A DNA stretch of 64,000 bases from Thermococcus nautili (GTDB lineage: Archaea; Methanobacteriota_B; Thermococci; Thermococcales; Thermococcaceae), in contig NZ_CP007264.1 of assembly GCF_000585495.1 (NCBI RefSeq), positions 248,001-312,000 of the forward strand, written 5' to 3'. The notes beneath the pieces are model-generated. The model was not told the origin of the DNA and searched no databases. It saw only the letters and a program-made list of their open reading frames with translations. Below are positions 36,516 through 47,040 of the stretch, piece by piece; the first letter of the stretch is position 1; each line of letters opens with the position of its first letter. Both the position numbers and the translations under genes were made by a program.

Positions 36516-37538
36516 TCACCCGAAGAACGCCTCCATGTGCCACAGCCCCGCGTAGTGAATCCCGACGAGCATCGCTACGATGAGGGTTATAAAAACGTAG
36601 TCCTCGGTCTCGGCAAGGGCGCACCACGCCGGAACGGCCGGAAGGAGGAGCCTCGAAGCGCTCACCGCAGGAACGCCGGTTATGAGGTACTGGAGAGCGA
36701 CGGTCGGCGCCGAGAACGTGAAGTCCGCCCAGCGCCTCCTCCTCGCGAGCAGGAACAGCCCCACCGTGTAGGGGACGAGAAAGGCCCAGTGGTGGAGGAG
36801 CCAGTGTACTCCCCTCAGCCTGAAGTCCCCGACGTGCCAGTTCTGATTCACGAACCAGCTCCCGAGGAGCCATTTCGCCTGCGCAATGGGTCCGTCGAGG
36901 GAGGAATCCCAAGTTCTTTCGATTTCGAAGTACGTGAAAGGACTTCCACTGACTTGAACGAAGAACGCCGCGAGAAGGGCACAGAACACCGCGAAGGGAA
37001 TCAGGAAGCGCTTCCATTCCCTGGAGAGAATGAAAGCCGGGGCGAGGAGGACCATTGAGTACTTTGCCGTGACCGCGAGCCCGAGGAGAACGCCCGCTGC
37101 TTCGGGCTTCCTATCCCTGAGGTCATAGGCCGCGAGAGCGAGGCTCAGCGCGAGGGCTTCACTGTAGGGGGCCGTCGTAAAGAGGACGTACGCTGGGTTG
37201 AGGGCCAAGAAAAGGGCCGGTCTCGGGCCCCACCTCCGGAGGACTATAAAGGGCGGTATGAAGCTCAGGAAGTTCGCGAGCAGAAAGGCTGAGAGCCACG
37301 TCTCAAGCCCGAGCTTCGAGAGTGCCCGTATCATCAGGGGAAAGAGCGGGCCGAAGGCGAGTTCATGAACGTCAAAGTAGCCGCTTTCTGCTATGGTGAT
37401 GAAGTGCAGGCCGTCCCAGCGGAAGGAGAACTCCTCGACTCTGAAACCGACCGCGTGGAGCAGAATGAGCTTTCCCGCGAGGACGGCGAGGACGACTATG
37501 AGCCCCTTTTCTCTCGGAGTTAGCTCTCTTACTGCCAT
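36516..37538 (-). CDS. GT-C type mannosyltransferase-like membrane protein
   Basis: 340 residues with about nine membrane segments. The first extracytoplasmic loop carries [18 protein letters not shown] (the DGxH/WDG motif typical of PIG-V-like and related GT-C glycosyltransferases), followed by [13 protein letters not shown], then [16 protein letters not shown]. These enzymes transfer mannose from a polyprenyl-phosphate donor outside the membrane. The promoter ACCCTTTTAAGAC is about 25 bases upstream of ATG 37538, implying a leaderless mRNA. Coupled to the RNase III-like gene downstream. Confidence 0.75.
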   Translation of the reverse strand: MAVRELTPREKGLIVVLAVLAGKLILLHAVGFRVEEFSFRWDGLHFITIAESGYFDVHELAFGPLFPLMIRALSKLGLETWLSAFLLANFLSFIPPFIVLRRWGPRPALFLALNPAYVLFTTAPYSEALALSLALAAYDLRDRKPEAAGVLLGLAVTAKYSMVLLAPAFILSREWKRFLIPFAVFCALLAAFFVQVSGSPFTYFEIERTWDSSLDGPIAQAKWLLGSWFVNQNWHVGDFRLRGVHWLLHHWAFLVPYTVGLFLLARRRRWADFTFSAPTVALQYLITGVPAVSASRLLLPAVPAWCALAETEDYVFITLIVAMLVGIHYAGLWHMEAFFG

Positions 37539-37572
37539 CAAGATGAATAAGAAAAACGTCTTAAAAGGGTAT

Positions 37573-37857
37573 TCATTCGAGGGCCTTCTTCCAGGCGTCG
37601 AGAAGAACCCTCGCGCGGTCGAATATCTTCTGCGCGGCCTCCTCAAGGACTTCCTCCGGCTTGACCTTGCCGTCGGTAACGACCTTGAAGCGGGGCTTTC
37701 TGGCCATAAGAATCGGGTGCTCGATGGTGTAGCCGGCGAACTTGACGTGCTCGTTCTCGTGGAGCACCTCATTGAGCAGGTTGGCGAAGGTGTGGTCCTC
37801 TCCCTCAAGATAGAACTCCAGCAGGTTCTCCTCGCGCTTTATAACCTCAATCCTCAT
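37573..37857 (-). CDS. rpo11: RNA polymerase subunit Rpo11 (L)
   Basis: 94 residues. Rpo11 dimerises with Rpo3 to form the alpha-like assembly platform of RNA polymerase. [20 protein letters not shown] and the [12 protein letters not shown] strand are the family signature. ATG 37857 is preferred (GGTG six bases upstream). It overlaps the DUF2067 gene by 11 bases, the third gene of a Csl4-DUF2067-Rpo11 unit. Confidence 0.95.
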   Translation of the reverse strand: MRIEVIKREENLLEFYLEGEDHTFANLLNEVLHENEHVKFAGYTIEHPILMARKPRFKVVTDGKVKPEEVLEEAAQKIFDRARVLLDAWKKALE

Positions 37858-38476
37858 CAGCATCACCCGATAAAGCTTTCAACAGCTCTTCTAAGGCCTG
37901 CTCCTTGTTCTTGACCAGTTCGTATTTAAACTTATCCTCCTTCCACTCCGCCAGGCCGAGCTCGACAAGCTTTTCTATCACCTCGTCGGGCTCAAGGTTG
38001 AAGGCGACGCTGACGGGAACCACCACTTCTCTAATCTGCCTCGTCGTCTGGAGCGCGATTTCAGATAGAGCCTCGCCGAGCTTTCTCACGAGTTCAACCG
38101 CCTCGCCCCAGGGGAGGGAAGTTACGAGCTCATTATCTCTCAGCTCCGCCGTTTCGCCGAGGAGTTCGAGGGTTCTCAGGATTATGGCCGTTGAGACGCT
38201 CGTTCCGGCCTCGCGCAGGAGGTCGTCAACGGTGTAGTGGTAGAGCCCGCGCCTGTCAGGATAAAGTTTGGCCCTTACGCGGTTGTGAATCTCTCGTATC
38301 TTCCTTATCGCCTCCCTTATGTCGTCCTTCGTTCCCTGGACGTTTATCTTCAGCGAGTCGAGCTTGCCGTGGACGTAGATGAAAGCCGGCAGGCGGAGCC
38401 TCTGGAGCTCCTTCATGAACTCCTCCTTTTCCACGTCGCTCTTGACGTGAATCGTTATTACCTTCTTGGCCCTCAT
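37847..38476 (-). CDS. DUF2067 family protein
   Basis: 209 residues. The pattern [67 protein letters not shown] and [15 protein letters not shown] suggests an N-terminal ferredoxin-like domain joined to helical hairpins, as in DUF2067. Function unknown. It is locked between the exosome subunit Csl4 (4-base overlap) and Rpo11 (11-base overlap), so a role in RNA synthesis or turnover is a reasonable inference. Confidence 0.82.
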   Translation of the reverse strand: MRAKKVITIHVKSDVEKEEFMKELQRLRLPAFIYVHGKLDSLKINVQGTKDDIREAIRKIREIHNRVRAKLYPDRRGLYHYTVDDLLREAGTSVSTAIILRTLELLGETAELRDNELVTSLPWGEAVELVRKLGEALSEIALQTTRQIREVVVPVSVAFNLEPDEVIEKLVELGLAEWKEDKFKYELVKNKEQALEELLKALSGDADED

Positions 38477-39066
38477 AGAGACACCTTCAGCTTTCTGTAG
38501 TAGGGGGAGAGCTTTCTCGTCTCGACGTTTCCACAGCGCGGGCAGATTAGCTTGTCCCCGCGCCTGATGAGGGGCGTTCTGCAACGGGAGCAGAGGGCGT
38601 AAACGACGCCGAGGTCCTTTCCTTTCGTCGAGAGCTGTATCGGGCTCTTCTCGTTGGCTATAACCTTCGCCCTGACCACGTCGCCAATTTTGAACTCCTT
38701 GGTTATGTCCTCAACAAACCCTTCCTTGACCTGCGAGATGTGAATTCCGGCGAGCTTTGAGGTCGCTATCTCCCTGTCGTTCTCGCGACCCTCTATCTGG
38801 AGGAGCTGGACGATTACGGCCTGTGGCTTGACCTCTATGACCCTCGCGAGGACTATGTCCCCGACCTTTGGAAGAGGCGGTGTGTCGGTTATAGGCTCAA
38901 CGCTTATCTCCATCTTCTCCGGGTTGATTCTAACCTTGCCCGCTCTGGTTGCGTAAAGTTCGCCGTTCTCCTCTCTAACCCCTTCGCCAGGCATGAACTC
39001 CTCTATGACCCCGAGGTAATCTCCGGGGAGGACAAGGTCACCGTTTTTAACCTTCCTATCTTCCAT
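38473..39066 (-). CDS. csl4: Exosome complex RNA-binding subunit Csl4
   Basis: 197 residues. Cap subunit of the archaeal exosome that recruits RNA and DnaG. N-terminal domain (GDLVLPGDYLGVIEEFMPGEGV), central S1 domain (VGDIVLARVIEVKPQAVIVQLL, IHISQVKEGFVEDITKEFKIGDVVRAKVI) and C-terminal zinc ribbon CSRCRTPLIRRGDKLICPRCG (four cysteines). Length and domain order are standard. First gene of its operon, starting at ATG 39066; divergent from thrS. Confidence 0.95.
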   Translation of the reverse strand: MEDRKVKNGDLVLPGDYLGVIEEFMPGEGVREENGELYATRAGKVRINPEKMEISVEPITDTPPLPKVGDIVLARVIEVKPQAVIVQLLQIEGRENDREIATSKLAGIHISQVKEGFVEDITKEFKIGDVVRAKVIANEKSPIQLSTKGKDLGVVYALCSRCRTPLIRRGDKLICPRCGNVETRKLSPYYRKLKVSL

Positions 39067-39177
39067 CCCCTCACCTCCGAAGATTTTCCTACGCCTTCTT
39101 TTTAAGCGTTCCCCAACGTTTATAGGCCGAAGGAAAAAGTTTTAGTAATTCGAAACGATGGAAGGGTGGTGGTAGGA

Positions 39178-41058
39178 ATGAGAATGCTTCTGATACACGC
39201 CGACTACCTCGAGTACGAGGTCAGGGATAAGGCCTTGAAGAACCCCGAGCCCATAAGCGACGAGCAGAAGAAGGGCAGACTCGACGAAGTTCTGGCGGTT
39301 TTCATAAGCGTTGAGAAGGTTGACGAGGCAAACCCCGACGAGGTCGTCGAGAAGGCCATAGCCGAGATAGAGGACGTTGCGAAGCAGGTCAAGGCCGAGA
39401 GGATATTCGTTTACCCCTTCGCCCACCTCAGCAGTGAGCTGGCGAAGCCGGGCGTCGCCCTTGAGATACTCAAGAAGATAGAGGAGAAGCTCCGCGAGAA
39501 GGGCTACGAGGTCAAGCGCGCTCCCTTCGGCTACTACAAGGCCTTCAAGCTGAGCTGTAAGGGACACCCATTAGCTGAGCTCAGCAGGACCATAGTCCCT
39601 GAGGAGGGCGTTTCAAAGGAGGAGCGCAACATAGCGCTGGAGAAGGAGGAGAAGGAGCTCGTCAGCTACTGGTACATCCTCACCCCAGAGGGAGAGCTCA
39701 TAGAGGTTGACAAGTTTGACTTCACCGGTCACGAGAACCTGAAGAAGTTCGTCAACTACGAGATAGCCAAGAACAGGATTGCCGACAGGGAACCACCGCA
39801 CGTCAAGCTCATGCTGGAGCACGAGCTCGTTGACTACGAGCCGGGAAGCGACGGCGGAAACCTCCGCTACTACCCGAAGGGACGCCTTATAAAGGGCCTC
39901 CTCGAGCAGTACGTCACCGAGAAGGTCGTCGAGTATGGAGCGATGGAAGTGGAAACCCCGATTATGTACGACTTTGAGCACCCCGCTTTAGAGAAGTACC
40001 TCAACCGCTTCCCGGCGAGGCAGTACATCGTCAAGAGCGGCGACAAGAAGTTCTTCCTCCGCTTCGCGGCCTGCTTCGGCCAGTTCCTCATCAAGAAGGA
40101 CGCGATAATCAGCTACCGCAACCTTCCGCTCAGGATGTACGAGCTTACAAGGTACTCCTTCAGGCGCGAGAAGAGCGGTGAGCTCTCGGGCCTCAGACGC
40201 CTCAGGGCCTTCACGATGCCCGATATGCACACCGTGGCGAAAGACCTCAAGCAGGCGATGGACGAGTTCAAGAAGCAGTACAAGCTCAGCATGGAGGTTC
40301 TTAAGGGCGTTGGGCTAACTCCAGACGACTACGAGGTTGCCATAAGGTTCACCCGCGACTTCTGGGAGGAGAACAAAGACTTCATCGTCGAGCTGGCGAG
40401 GATAATCGGCAAGCCTGTCTTGATAGAGATGTGGGATCAGAGGTTCTTCTACTTCATCCTCAAGTTCGAGTTCAACTTCGTTGATAACCTCGACAAGGCG
40501 GCCGCTCTGAGCACCGTCCAGATTGACGTCGAGAACGCCGAGCGCTTCGGCATAACCTACTACGACGAAGAAGGCAAGGAGCGCTACCCGCTCATACTCC
40601 ACTGCTCCCCGAGCGGAGCCATCGAGCGCGTTATGTACGCAATCCTCGAGAAGCAGGCCAAGCTCCAGGCCCAGGGCAAGAAGCCGGCCTTCCCGCTCTG
40701 GCTCAGCCCGATACAGGTTAGAGTGATTCCGGTCAGCGATGACGTCATGGACTACGCGCTCTACGTGGCAGGAAAGCTCGAGGGCGCGAAAATAAGGGTG
40801 GACGTCGATGACACCAACGACAGGCTCAACAAGAAGATAAGGAAGGCCGAGAAGGAGTGGATACCCTACATCATCGTCGTCGGCAGGAACGAGAAGGAGC
40901 AGAACACCGTCACCGTCAGGAGGAGGGAGGACGGCAAACAGCTTGAGATGCAGTTGGAGGACCTCATCAGGGAAATCAGGCAGAAGACGGAAGGCTTCCC
41001 CTACAAGCCGAGGCCCCTACCGCTTCTCCTCAGCAGGAGGCCCAAGTTCAGGGGCTGA
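39178..41058 (+). CDS. thrS: Threonyl-tRNA synthetase
   Basis: 626 residues. The N-terminal ~145 residues ([51 protein letters not shown]) are the archaeal D-aminoacyl-tRNA-deacylase-like editing domain for misacylated Ser-tRNA(Thr). The class II core has the zinc-site region [13 protein letters not shown], motif 2 [19 protein letters not shown] and motif 3 [18 protein letters not shown]; the anticodon-binding domain follows ([12 protein letters not shown]). ATG 39178 after GGTGGTGGTAGG fits the family N-terminus; ATG 39184 and GTG 39166 are alternatives. CGTTTATAGG TATA at about 39116-39125. Its end overlaps the DUF257 gene by 42 bases. Confidence 0.97.
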   Translation: MRMLLIHADYLEYEVRDKALKNPEPISDEQKKGRLDEVLAVFISVEKVDEANPDEVVEKAIAEIEDVAKQVKAERIFVYPFAHLSSELAKPGVALEILKKIEEKLREKGYEVKRAPFGYYKAFKLSCKGHPLAELSRTIVPEEGVSKEERNIALEKEEKELVSYWYILTPEGELIEVDKFDFTGHENLKKFVNYEIAKNRIADREPPHVKLMLEHELVDYEPGSDGGNLRYYPKGRLIKGLLEQYVTEKVVEYGAMEVETPIMYDFEHPALEKYLNRFPARQYIVKSGDKKFFLRFAACFGQFLIKKDAIISYRNLPLRMYELTRYSFRREKSGELSGLRRLRAFTMPDMHTVAKDLKQAMDEFKKQYKLSMEVLKGVGLTPDDYEVAIRFTRDFWEENKDFIVELARIIGKPVLIEMWDQRFFYFILKFEFNFVDNLDKAAALSTVQIDVENAERFGITYYDEEGKERYPLILHCSPSGAIERVMYAILEKQAKLQAQGKKPAFPLWLSPIQVRVIPVSDDVMDYALYVAGKLEGAKIRVDVDDTNDRLNKKIRKAEKEWIPYIIVVGRNEKEQNTVTVRRREDGKQLEMQLEDLIREIRQKTEGFPYKPRPLPLLLSRRPKFRG

Positions 41059-41778
41059 AAGCTTTTTCAACATTATCTTTTCTCTTCCCCTGCTTACCTT
41101 GAGGGAGTAGACAACAGGCTCGAAGTCCGCGTAAGGTGCCTTCAGGAAGTAGAGGAGCTCCTTGACGTGGTCCTCCATTATCCAGGACTTGGCGAGAAGA
41201 ACGTAGTCGCTGACGTTGGAGACCCACGCCACAAAGCGCCTTGATACCATGTCTGCGTTGAGGGGCAGGAGGAGCGTTGATTCCGGGAAGCGGATGCTCT
41301 TGTGGGCTATCGTCTGGTTGAGCAGTTTCAGCGTCTGCTCCTCGCCGAGCATGAGTGAGGCCCCATCGAGGGTGTAAATCATCCGTATGGCCTTTCCAGA
41401 TTTCAGTTTGTCCCGGAGTGGCCCGCAGTAAATCATGTCCACCTTGGGGTTTATCGTCTCGGGCTCAACTTTATCGAGGTAGAAGACGTTTTCAATCTCG
41501 GTTCTCAGCGGGGAGTAGCGGGAGCCAAATATGTCGATTATCGCCATTTTTGAACCTTTGAGGGCATTGTCGGCGTCGAGCCCAACGCTGGCGCACCTGT
41601 GGAGCAGACTGCGGAGCGGGACGCTGTAGTTTGATATTACAGTAAAGTAGCCGCTCTCAATGGCCTTTCTCAGAAAGAGGAACAGAATCTGCCATGCGGA
41701 GGAGTAGGCGTCGTAGATAACTGCAACGGTGGAGCCCCTCATCCGGGAGGGAGGAAAAACTTCCAGGAGGGTCTCCAT
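41017..41778 (-). CDS. DUF257 family protein
   Basis: 253 residues. [30 protein letters not shown], then [21 protein letters not shown] and [20 protein letters not shown], matches DUF257, a Thermococcales family that looks like a degenerate RecA/KaiC-type ATPase: the first strand-loop lacks a real GKT P-loop. Function unknown. ATG 41778 is three bases after the TIP26 stop, so the two are co-transcribed. The last 42 bases lie opposite the end of thrS. Confidence 0.8.
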   Translation of the reverse strand: METLLEVFPPSRMRGSTVAVIYDAYSSAWQILFLFLRKAIESGYFTVISNYSVPLRSLLHRCASVGLDADNALKGSKMAIIDIFGSRYSPLRTEIENVFYLDKVEPETINPKVDMIYCGPLRDKLKSGKAIRMIYTLDGASLMLGEEQTLKLLNQTIAHKSIRFPESTLLLPLNADMVSRRFVAWVSNVSDYVLLAKSWIMEDHVKELLYFLKAPYADFEPVVYSLKVSRGREKIMLKKLSAPELGPPAEEKR

Positions 41779-41781
41779 TCG

Positions 41782-42456
41782 TCACCCTCCCGGGGGCGTT
41801 CCCGAGAACACCTCGTTCAGGAACTCCCGAGCCTCTTCGCTGAACTGGTCGAGCTTGACCTCCTTGCCGAACTTGTCGTAGACCTTTCCGTCCCTGAAGT
41901 TGAGCTCGAATATCTCGTAGTGCTCCTCGCTCTTCTCGTGGAGCTTTATTCCGTGACCCTTCAGGTGGTTCTCAAGGTTCTCGATGTCAACGTACTTGCC
42001 GCACTCCTCGCACTTATAGAACTGCCAGAAGATGTAGTCTTGGCCCGCTAAAACGTTGGCCTTTATGTGGTTTATCAGCGCACCGCCGAGGTACTCGTAG
42101 ACGTCCTCCTGAACGAGCTTGCCGTTGTCGTCAACGACCTTGAAGCCGGCCCAGACTATGTGGTCGTTTATGTCGGCGAGGGTCGCCTTGAGGTAGCGGT
42201 AGGTCAGCACGAAGCTCCCGTTCTTGATGTAGAAAACCCCCTTGTCGGGGATGGCCACTATGTGGATTCCCTTAACGTCCTTCCCGGCGAGCGAATCGGC
42301 TTCGTCCTTGTTCTTGGCCACATCGATGAAGACCTTGACGTTGCTCTTCTTGTGGATTCCTATTATCGTGCTTCCCTCAATTTCCCAGTGGTAGTCGTCG
42401 AGGTAGCGGACCTGCGTGTACACCTTCTTAACGCCGGGACTCAGTTCGCTGTACAT
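41782..42456 (-). CDS. TBP-interacting protein TIP26
   Basis: 224 residues. TIP26, described in Thermococcus kodakarensis, binds the TATA-binding protein and inhibits its DNA binding in vitro. Seen here: the nuclease-like N-terminal half ([58 protein letters not shown]) and a C-terminal zinc-finger-like part with [20 protein letters not shown] (two Cys, two His). ATG 42456 is preferred (AGGTGGTGAGC upstream). Upstream gene of the TIP26-DUF257 pair; an AGCTTATTAACAC box lies further upstream at about 42485-42497. Confidence 0.9.
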   Translation of the reverse strand: MYSELSPGVKKVYTQVRYLDDYHWEIEGSTIIGIHKKSNVKVFIDVAKNKDEADSLAGKDVKGIHIVAIPDKGVFYIKNGSFVLTYRYLKATLADINDHIVWAGFKVVDDNGKLVQEDVYEYLGGALINHIKANVLAGQDYIFWQFYKCEECGKYVDIENLENHLKGHGIKLHEKSEEHYEIFELNFRDGKVYDKFGKEVKLDQFSEEAREFLNEVFSGTPPGG

Positions 42457-42516
42457 GCTCACCACCTGAGAAGGTTCTCGCGGGTGTTAATAAGCTTTAG
42501 CGGAAAAGCTTAAAAA

Positions 42517-43311
42517 CTACCGCCCAAAGCGCCTCTGCCTCTTCTGGAACTCGCGGATGATTCTGAGGAAGTCAATCTTCCTGAACTCCGGGAAGTAGAC
42601 GTCCACGAAGAACAGCTCGCTGTAGGCTATCTGGTAGAGGAGGAAGTTGCTTATCCTTATCTCACCGCCTGTCCTTATCACGATGTCAGGGTCGGGCATG
42701 TTGGGATAGTAGAGGTAGCGCTTTATCAGGTCCTCGTCTATCTCTTCCGGTTTGAGCTTTCCAGCCAAAACGTCGCTCACTATCTCCTTCACCGCGTCTG
42801 CAATCTCGCTCCTTCCGCCGTAGGCCAGGGCGATGTTGAGGGTGTAGTTGCCGTACTTTCTGGTAACCCTCTCGGCTTCCTCCGCCGCCTTCCTGACGTT
42901 CTCGGGGAGCATCTCCTTCCTCCCGATGACGTTGACCCTTATCCCGTACCTGTGAACCCTCTCGTCCTCAACGAGCTCCTTGAACTTCTCCTCGAAGAGG
43001 TTCATGAGGGCGTTTACCTCCTCGGGGGAGCGCTTGAAGTTCTCGGTTGAGAAAGCGTAAACGGTCAGCGTCCTTATTCCGAGCTCCCGGCACCATTCGA
43101 GGATTTCTTCAAGTTTTCGCGAGCCGAAGAAGTGACCGTACCAGGGGGGTTTCTCGAGCTTCCGGGCCCACCGCCGGTTCCCGTCCATTATGATTGCCAC
43201 ATGCCTTGGAATGTTCCCCGATTTAACCTTCTCCAGGAGATAGCGCTCGTAGAGGTCGTAGGCAGGCCTAAAAATAATGTGGGGGATGTGGGAGAGGAGC
43301 CTGTAAATCAT
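42517..43311 (-). CDS. uppS: Cis-prenyl (undecaprenyl-type) diphosphate synthase
   Basis: 264 residues. Extends allylic diphosphates with isopentenyl units in cis to make the long dolichol-type carrier used in N-glycosylation and S-layer glycan assembly. Motifs: HVAIIMDGNRRWARK (catalytic Asp), LTVYAFSTENFKR, ALAYGGRSEIADAV, and DPDIVIRTGGEIRISNFLL with ELFFVD. ATG 43311 lies five bases beyond the gamma-carbonic anhydrase stop, giving a two-gene unit. Confidence 0.94.
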   Translation of the reverse strand: MIYRLLSHIPHIIFRPAYDLYERYLLEKVKSGNIPRHVAIIMDGNRRWARKLEKPPWYGHFFGSRKLEEILEWCRELGIRTLTVYAFSTENFKRSPEEVNALMNLFEEKFKELVEDERVHRYGIRVNVIGRKEMLPENVRKAAEEAERVTRKYGNYTLNIALAYGGRSEIADAVKEIVSDVLAGKLKPEEIDEDLIKRYLYYPNMPDPDIVIRTGGEIRISNFLLYQIAYSELFFVDVYFPEFRKIDFLRIIREFQKRQRRFGR

Positions 43312-43316
43312 GGCCC

Positions 43317-43841
43317 TCACTCAAGCCTCTTCCTTGATTTGAGGTGCTTCTCGGCGAGCTCCATGTAGATTTCCGCGTTCTTCTTCGTCCACTCGATTTC
43401 CTCCTCGGTGAGCTGTCTCACGACCTTGCCCGGAACGCCGAGGACGAGGCTGTAGTCAGGAATCTCCTTGCCCGGCGGGACGAGAGCCCCGGCGCCGATG
43501 ACGACGTGCTTCCCTATCTTCGCGCCATCGAGGATTACGGAGCCCATACCGATGATGACGTAGTCGCCTATCTCCGCTCCGTGAACGACGGCGTTGTGGC
43601 CGATGGTGACGTACTTTCCGATAATCGTTGGCTGGTTGTGGGAGGTGTGTATGCTCACGTTGTCCTGAACGTTGGAACAGCAACCGATGTAAATCTGCTC
43701 GATGTCGCCCCTGAGAACCGCCGAAGGCCAGACGCTCGTCTTCTCCTCCAGAACGACGTCCCCAATGACGGAGGCGCTCTCGTCAACAAAAGCGGTTGGG
43801 TGAATCTTCGGCTTCTTTCCGTTGAACTCGTAAATCGCCAT
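43317..43841 (-). CDS. Gamma-carbonic anhydrase family protein
   Basis: 174 residues, left-handed beta-helix hexapeptide repeats (VIGDVVLEEKTSVWPSAVLRGD, NVQDNVSIHT, IIGKYVTIGHNAVVHG). Three histidines (in SIHTS, IGHNA and VVHG) occupy the zinc-ligand positions of gamma-class carbonic anhydrases, so metal binding is likely; reversible CO2 hydration is plausible but many relatives are inactive. Shares a promoter region with divergent hjc: ACTTATAAAG at 43872-43882 reads as a TATA element on both strands. Upstream partner of uppS. Confidence 0.88.
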   Translation of the reverse strand: MAIYEFNGKKPKIHPTAFVDESASVIGDVVLEEKTSVWPSAVLRGDIEQIYIGCCSNVQDNVSIHTSHNQPTIIGKYVTIGHNAVVHGAEIGDYVIIGMGSVILDGAKIGKHVVIGAGALVPPGKEIPDYSLVLGVPGKVVRQLTEEEIEWTKKNAEIYMELAEKHLKSRKRLE

Positions 43842-43912
43842 TTTTCATCACCGGGTTATAGTCCCGGGGAGAACTTATAAAGATAACCGGCCAACTTAAC
43901 CGGGGAAAGACC

Positions 43913-44311
43913 ATGAGGTACAGGAGAGGTGCCAGCGCCGAACGGGAGCTGATACGACTCCTTGAAGGGGTTGGCTTTGCGGTCCTCCGCTCGGCGGGGA
44001 GCCACAGGGTTGACCTCGTCGCGGGCAACGGAAGGGACTACCTGTGCATCGAGGTCAAGAGCACCCGCTCAAAGAGGCTCTACATATCATCTGAGGACGT
44101 TGAGAAGCTCGTTTCATTTGCCGAGAGCTTCGGCGGGAAGCCGGTCTTGGCCGTCAAGTTCATAAACGTGGGCTGGCGCTTCTACTTCCCCGGTGAGCTA
44201 AGGAAAAGCGGTAAGAACTACCGCGTTGAAGTTGGTGACGCGTTCCACACCCTCGAAGAGCTCGTCGGGAAGCAGAGAACCCTTGACGGGGTGATTGGCG
44301 ATGAGGTTTAA
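43913..44311 (+). CDS. hjc: Holliday junction resolvase Hjc
   Basis: 132 residues. Structure-specific endonuclease resolving four-way DNA junctions. The nuclease core: YRRGASAERELIRLLEGVGF (catalytic Glu), GSHRVDLVAGNG (Asp), and CIEVKSTRSKRLYIS (E-x-K). Length is normal. GGGGAAAG precedes ATG 43913. Its last 11 bases overlap the start of the next surface-protein gene, so they are co-transcribed despite unrelated roles. Confidence 0.94.
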   Translation: MRYRRGASAERELIRLLEGVGFAVLRSAGSHRVDLVAGNGRDYLCIEVKSTRSKRLYISSEDVEKLVSFAESFGGKPVLAVKFINVGWRFYFPGELRKSGKNYRVEVGDAFHTLEELVGKQRTLDGVIGDEV

Positions 44312-45863
44312 ATTGTGCGCCCTCCTGATTGTCATGCTCCTGCTGGTTCACATGCCAGCCGTTTCGTCCGAGGGCTCATCCCTTCTGAGCGTTACGGTTC
44401 TCAACGACACCATTCCCGCACTTCCGGGGAGCACCATTGTCGTTCCGTTCTCGATAACCAACCTTGGAAACGAGACGATAAACAACGTTACCGTTTACGT
44501 TACCGGGCCTGCTCAGGGCTTTCAGTACAGTGTTAAGGTGATAAGGACCCCCATCGAGCCTGGAAAGAGTGTGAACGACACGATAACGGTCAACGTCCTC
44601 AACGTTCCGCCCGGGAAGTACAATCTGACCCTCGTCGCGAGGGCCGGGAACTTCTATTCAACCGCGAAGTTCGTGGTTTCCGTTGGTGTTCTCTCGGACT
44701 ATTCCCTCTCCGTTGAGGTGGGAGGCAAGTACATATACGGAAACGACGTTGTCATTACCCTGAAGGCAATCTCCAAGTCCAACGGCGTTCTTCTGGGTTC
44801 CCTCGGCTATAAAATAGTCAGAGAAGGCGTTATTCTGAAGAGCTACGAGAACTCGACGTACCTGAACCCGGGCGAGGTCTGGGAGAAGGTAATCGTCCTG
44901 AAAAAGCCCGACGTTGGCAACTACACAGTGGTGCTCTGGGCGAACTTTGGAGGTAAATACAAGAGGGTCGTGAAGACGTTTGAGGTGTACCAGAGAAAGC
45001 TCCAATATGAGGTCTACTTCCGCGACGGTGCAATCTACGTTCGTGTCTTTAACTCCACGGGGGGAGTCCCTGGCATAGCGGTCTCCATAGACAACGTTAC
45101 CTTCAAGACAGACGTTGACGGTGAGGTTTCCTACCTCGTTAACGAACCCGGCGTTTACAGGGTAACCCTCAACCTCGACGGGAGGATTGTAACGACCTTC
45201 GTGGACGTCAAGAAGCTAATCGTCAGCCCGCGCGTCCTCAACGGCTCCATCGTGGTCAGGCTCATGGACTCAACCGGTGTTCCGGTTTCCAACGTGACGG
45301 TTGTGGCATCGGGGCCGCTCGGTACGGACTATTCGGTGACCAACTCCTCGGGCATCGCGGTTGTGAACCTTAACAAGACCGGCTACGGAAGCATCGTCAT
45401 CAAAGCCGAGAGCGACCGCTACCTCCCGGGTGAGGCTGTAGTGACGGTTTCAAAGCCCCCTTCCCCCACAACGTCAAGCTCCAGCCAAACCCAGGCTCCG
45501 ACTAGCACATCCTCACCCTCGAACACTACCGCCCAGTTCCCTCCCGGGACATCAGAAGCCACACCAAGTGGCTCAACTCACGTAGGACTAATCCTAATCC
45601 TCGCCGGGTTAATCCTCGCGGGAACCTCCTACCTCGCCTTTGCCGTTCCAATAGTCCACGAGGAAACCCTCGACCGCTACTACTTCCTCAAGGTCCGCGC
45701 CCCGAGGCTCCGCCCGCTGAAGAACTACCGCGTTGAGCGTGCAGTTAATGCTGTTGAGGTGCGCGTGACAAGGGGCAACGCAAAACTCGAGAACGGAAAG
45801 CTCGTCTGGGAGCTCGACCTTGAGCCGGGTGAAGAGGCCTACCTCCAGGCCGTTCTAGGCTGA
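44301..45863 (+). CDS. Surface protein with NEW3/CARDB-like Ig-fold repeats
   Basis: 520 residues. Signal peptide at residues 1-23 (FKLCALLIVMLLLVHMPAVS). At least three beta-sandwich modules follow: an NPCBM/NEW3-like domain (PGSTIVVPFSITNLGNETIN), then Ig-like and carboxypeptidase-regulatory-like units (AVSIDNVTFKTDVDGEVSYL, VTNSSGIAVVNL). A Ser/Thr/Pro-rich, probably O-glycosylated linker (about residues 390-435) leads to a membrane helix HVGLILILAGLILAGTSYLA and a cytoplasmic tail of about 75 residues. Many N-glycosylation sequons. Function unknown, probably adhesion or scaffold. ATG 44301 lies inside hjc. Confidence 0.82.
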   Translation: MRFKLCALLIVMLLLVHMPAVSSEGSSLLSVTVLNDTIPALPGSTIVVPFSITNLGNETINNVTVYVTGPAQGFQYSVKVIRTPIEPGKSVNDTITVNVLNVPPGKYNLTLVARAGNFYSTAKFVVSVGVLSDYSLSVEVGGKYIYGNDVVITLKAISKSNGVLLGSLGYKIVREGVILKSYENSTYLNPGEVWEKVIVLKKPDVGNYTVVLWANFGGKYKRVVKTFEVYQRKLQYEVYFRDGAIYVRVFNSTGGVPGIAVSIDNVTFKTDVDGEVSYLVNEPGVYRVTLNLDGRIVTTFVDVKKLIVSPRVLNGSIVVRLMDSTGVPVSNVTVVASGPLGTDYSVTNSSGIAVVNLNKTGYGSIVIKAESDRYLPGEAVVTVSKPPSPTTSSSSQTQAPTSTSSPSNTTAQFPPGTSEATPSGSTHVGLILILAGLILAGTSYLAFAVPIVHEETLDRYYFLKVRAPRLRPLKNYRVERAVNAVEVRVTRGNAKLENGKLVWELDLEPGEEAYLQAVLG

Positions 45864-45939
45864 CCTTTTCTTTTCCATTAGTAAACCTTATTAAGCCGGC
45901 CGAATACATTCAGATGACAGTCTAAAGGAGGCGAAAGCC

Positions 45940-46980
45940 ATGGTGAACCTCGAACTGCTGAAGAAAATCGTCGAGGCCCCGGGCGTTTCTGGATTCGAGT
46001 TCCTGGGAATCAGGGACGTCGTTATAGAGGAGCTCAAGCCCTACGTTGACGAGATTAAGGTTGACAAGCTCGGAAACGTCATAGCGCACAAGAAGGGAAG
46101 CGGTCCAAAGGTCATGATTGCGGCTCACATGGACAAGATAGGCGTCATGGTCAACCACATAGACAAGGAGGGCTACCTCCACATCGTCCCCGTCGGTGGC
46201 GTTGACCCGAGGACGCTGGTTGCACAGAGGATAAGGTTCTTCACCGATAAGGGCGAGCGCATCGGTGTCGTCGGCCACATTCCGCCCCACCTCCAGAAGC
46301 CCGAGGACAGGAAGAAGGCCGCTGACTGGGATACGATAGTCGTTGACGTCGGCGCCGAGGGCAAGGAGGAAGCCGAGGAAATGGGCTTCCGCGTTGGAAC
46401 CGTCGGCGAGTTCGCTCCAGCATTCACCCAGCTCAGCGAGAACAGGATTGCGACGCCGTACCTCGATGACAGAGTTTGCCTCTACGCCATGATAGAGGCC
46501 GCCAAGGCCCTCGAAAGCCACGAGGCGGACATCTATTTCGTTGCGAGCGTTCAGGAGGAGGTTGGCCTTCGCGGTGCCAGGGTTGCGAGCTACGCTATTG
46601 ACCCGGAGATAGGCATAGCGATGGACGTCACCTTCGCCAAGCAGGTCGGCGACAAGGGCAAGATTGTGCCCAAGCTCGGGGGCGGACCGGTCATGGACGC
46701 CGTTGGCCCGAACATCCACCCCAAGGTTCGCGCCTTCGCCGAGGAGGTCGCCAAGAAGTACGACATACCGCTCCAGGCCGAGGCCAGCCCGAGGCCGACC
46801 GGAACCGACGCCAACATAATGCAGATTAACCGCGAGGGCGTCGCGACCGCCGTGCTGAGCATACCGATACGCTACATGCACAGCCAGGTCGAGACCGCGG
46901 ACATAAGGGACATCGACCTTACCATAAAGCTCGCCAAGCACCTCCTCGAGGAGCTCAGGCCGATGGACCTCACTCCGTGA
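45940..46980 (+). CDS. M42 family aminopeptidase
   Basis: 346 residues. Di-metal aminopeptidase of the TET/deblocking type, forming large cytosolic assemblies that trim peptides. Metal and catalytic residues visible: IAAHMDKIG (His, Asp), PYLDDRV (bridging Asp), [14 protein letters not shown] (catalytic Glu pair), AMDVTFAK (Asp) and YMHSQVET (His). Strong ribosome binding site AAAGGAGGCG before ATG 45940; CCTTATTAAGCC box at about 45885-45896. Single gene. Confidence 0.93.
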   Translation: MVNLELLKKIVEAPGVSGFEFLGIRDVVIEELKPYVDEIKVDKLGNVIAHKKGSGPKVMIAAHMDKIGVMVNHIDKEGYLHIVPVGGVDPRTLVAQRIRFFTDKGERIGVVGHIPPHLQKPEDRKKAADWDTIVVDVGAEGKEEAEEMGFRVGTVGEFAPAFTQLSENRIATPYLDDRVCLYAMIEAAKALESHEADIYFVASVQEEVGLRGARVASYAIDPEIGIAMDVTFAKQVGDKGKIVPKLGGGPVMDAVGPNIHPKVRAFAEEVAKKYDIPLQAEASPRPTGTDANIMQINREGVATAVLSIPIRYMHSQVETADIRDIDLTIKLAKHLLEELRPMDLTP

Positions 46981-47040
46981 TGGAGTTCCGCGATGGAAAG
47001 GTTTATTGGCTTTTCTTCCCTTCTTATATCCGGTGACCCG

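Noticed and set aside
43853-43860. Isolated C-box-like GTGATGA/ATGATGA motifs (also near 14040, 27718, 32851, 43547, 50818, 58963 and 59280)
   Set aside because: None has a CTGA D/D' box at guide distance, and most lie inside well-supported coding sequence or are ribosome binding sites.
45922-46941. A 339-codon open frame opposite the M42 aminopeptidase
   Set aside because: Same cause: it exactly shadows a well-supported gene with biased codons, has no family features and no promoter or ribosome binding site.
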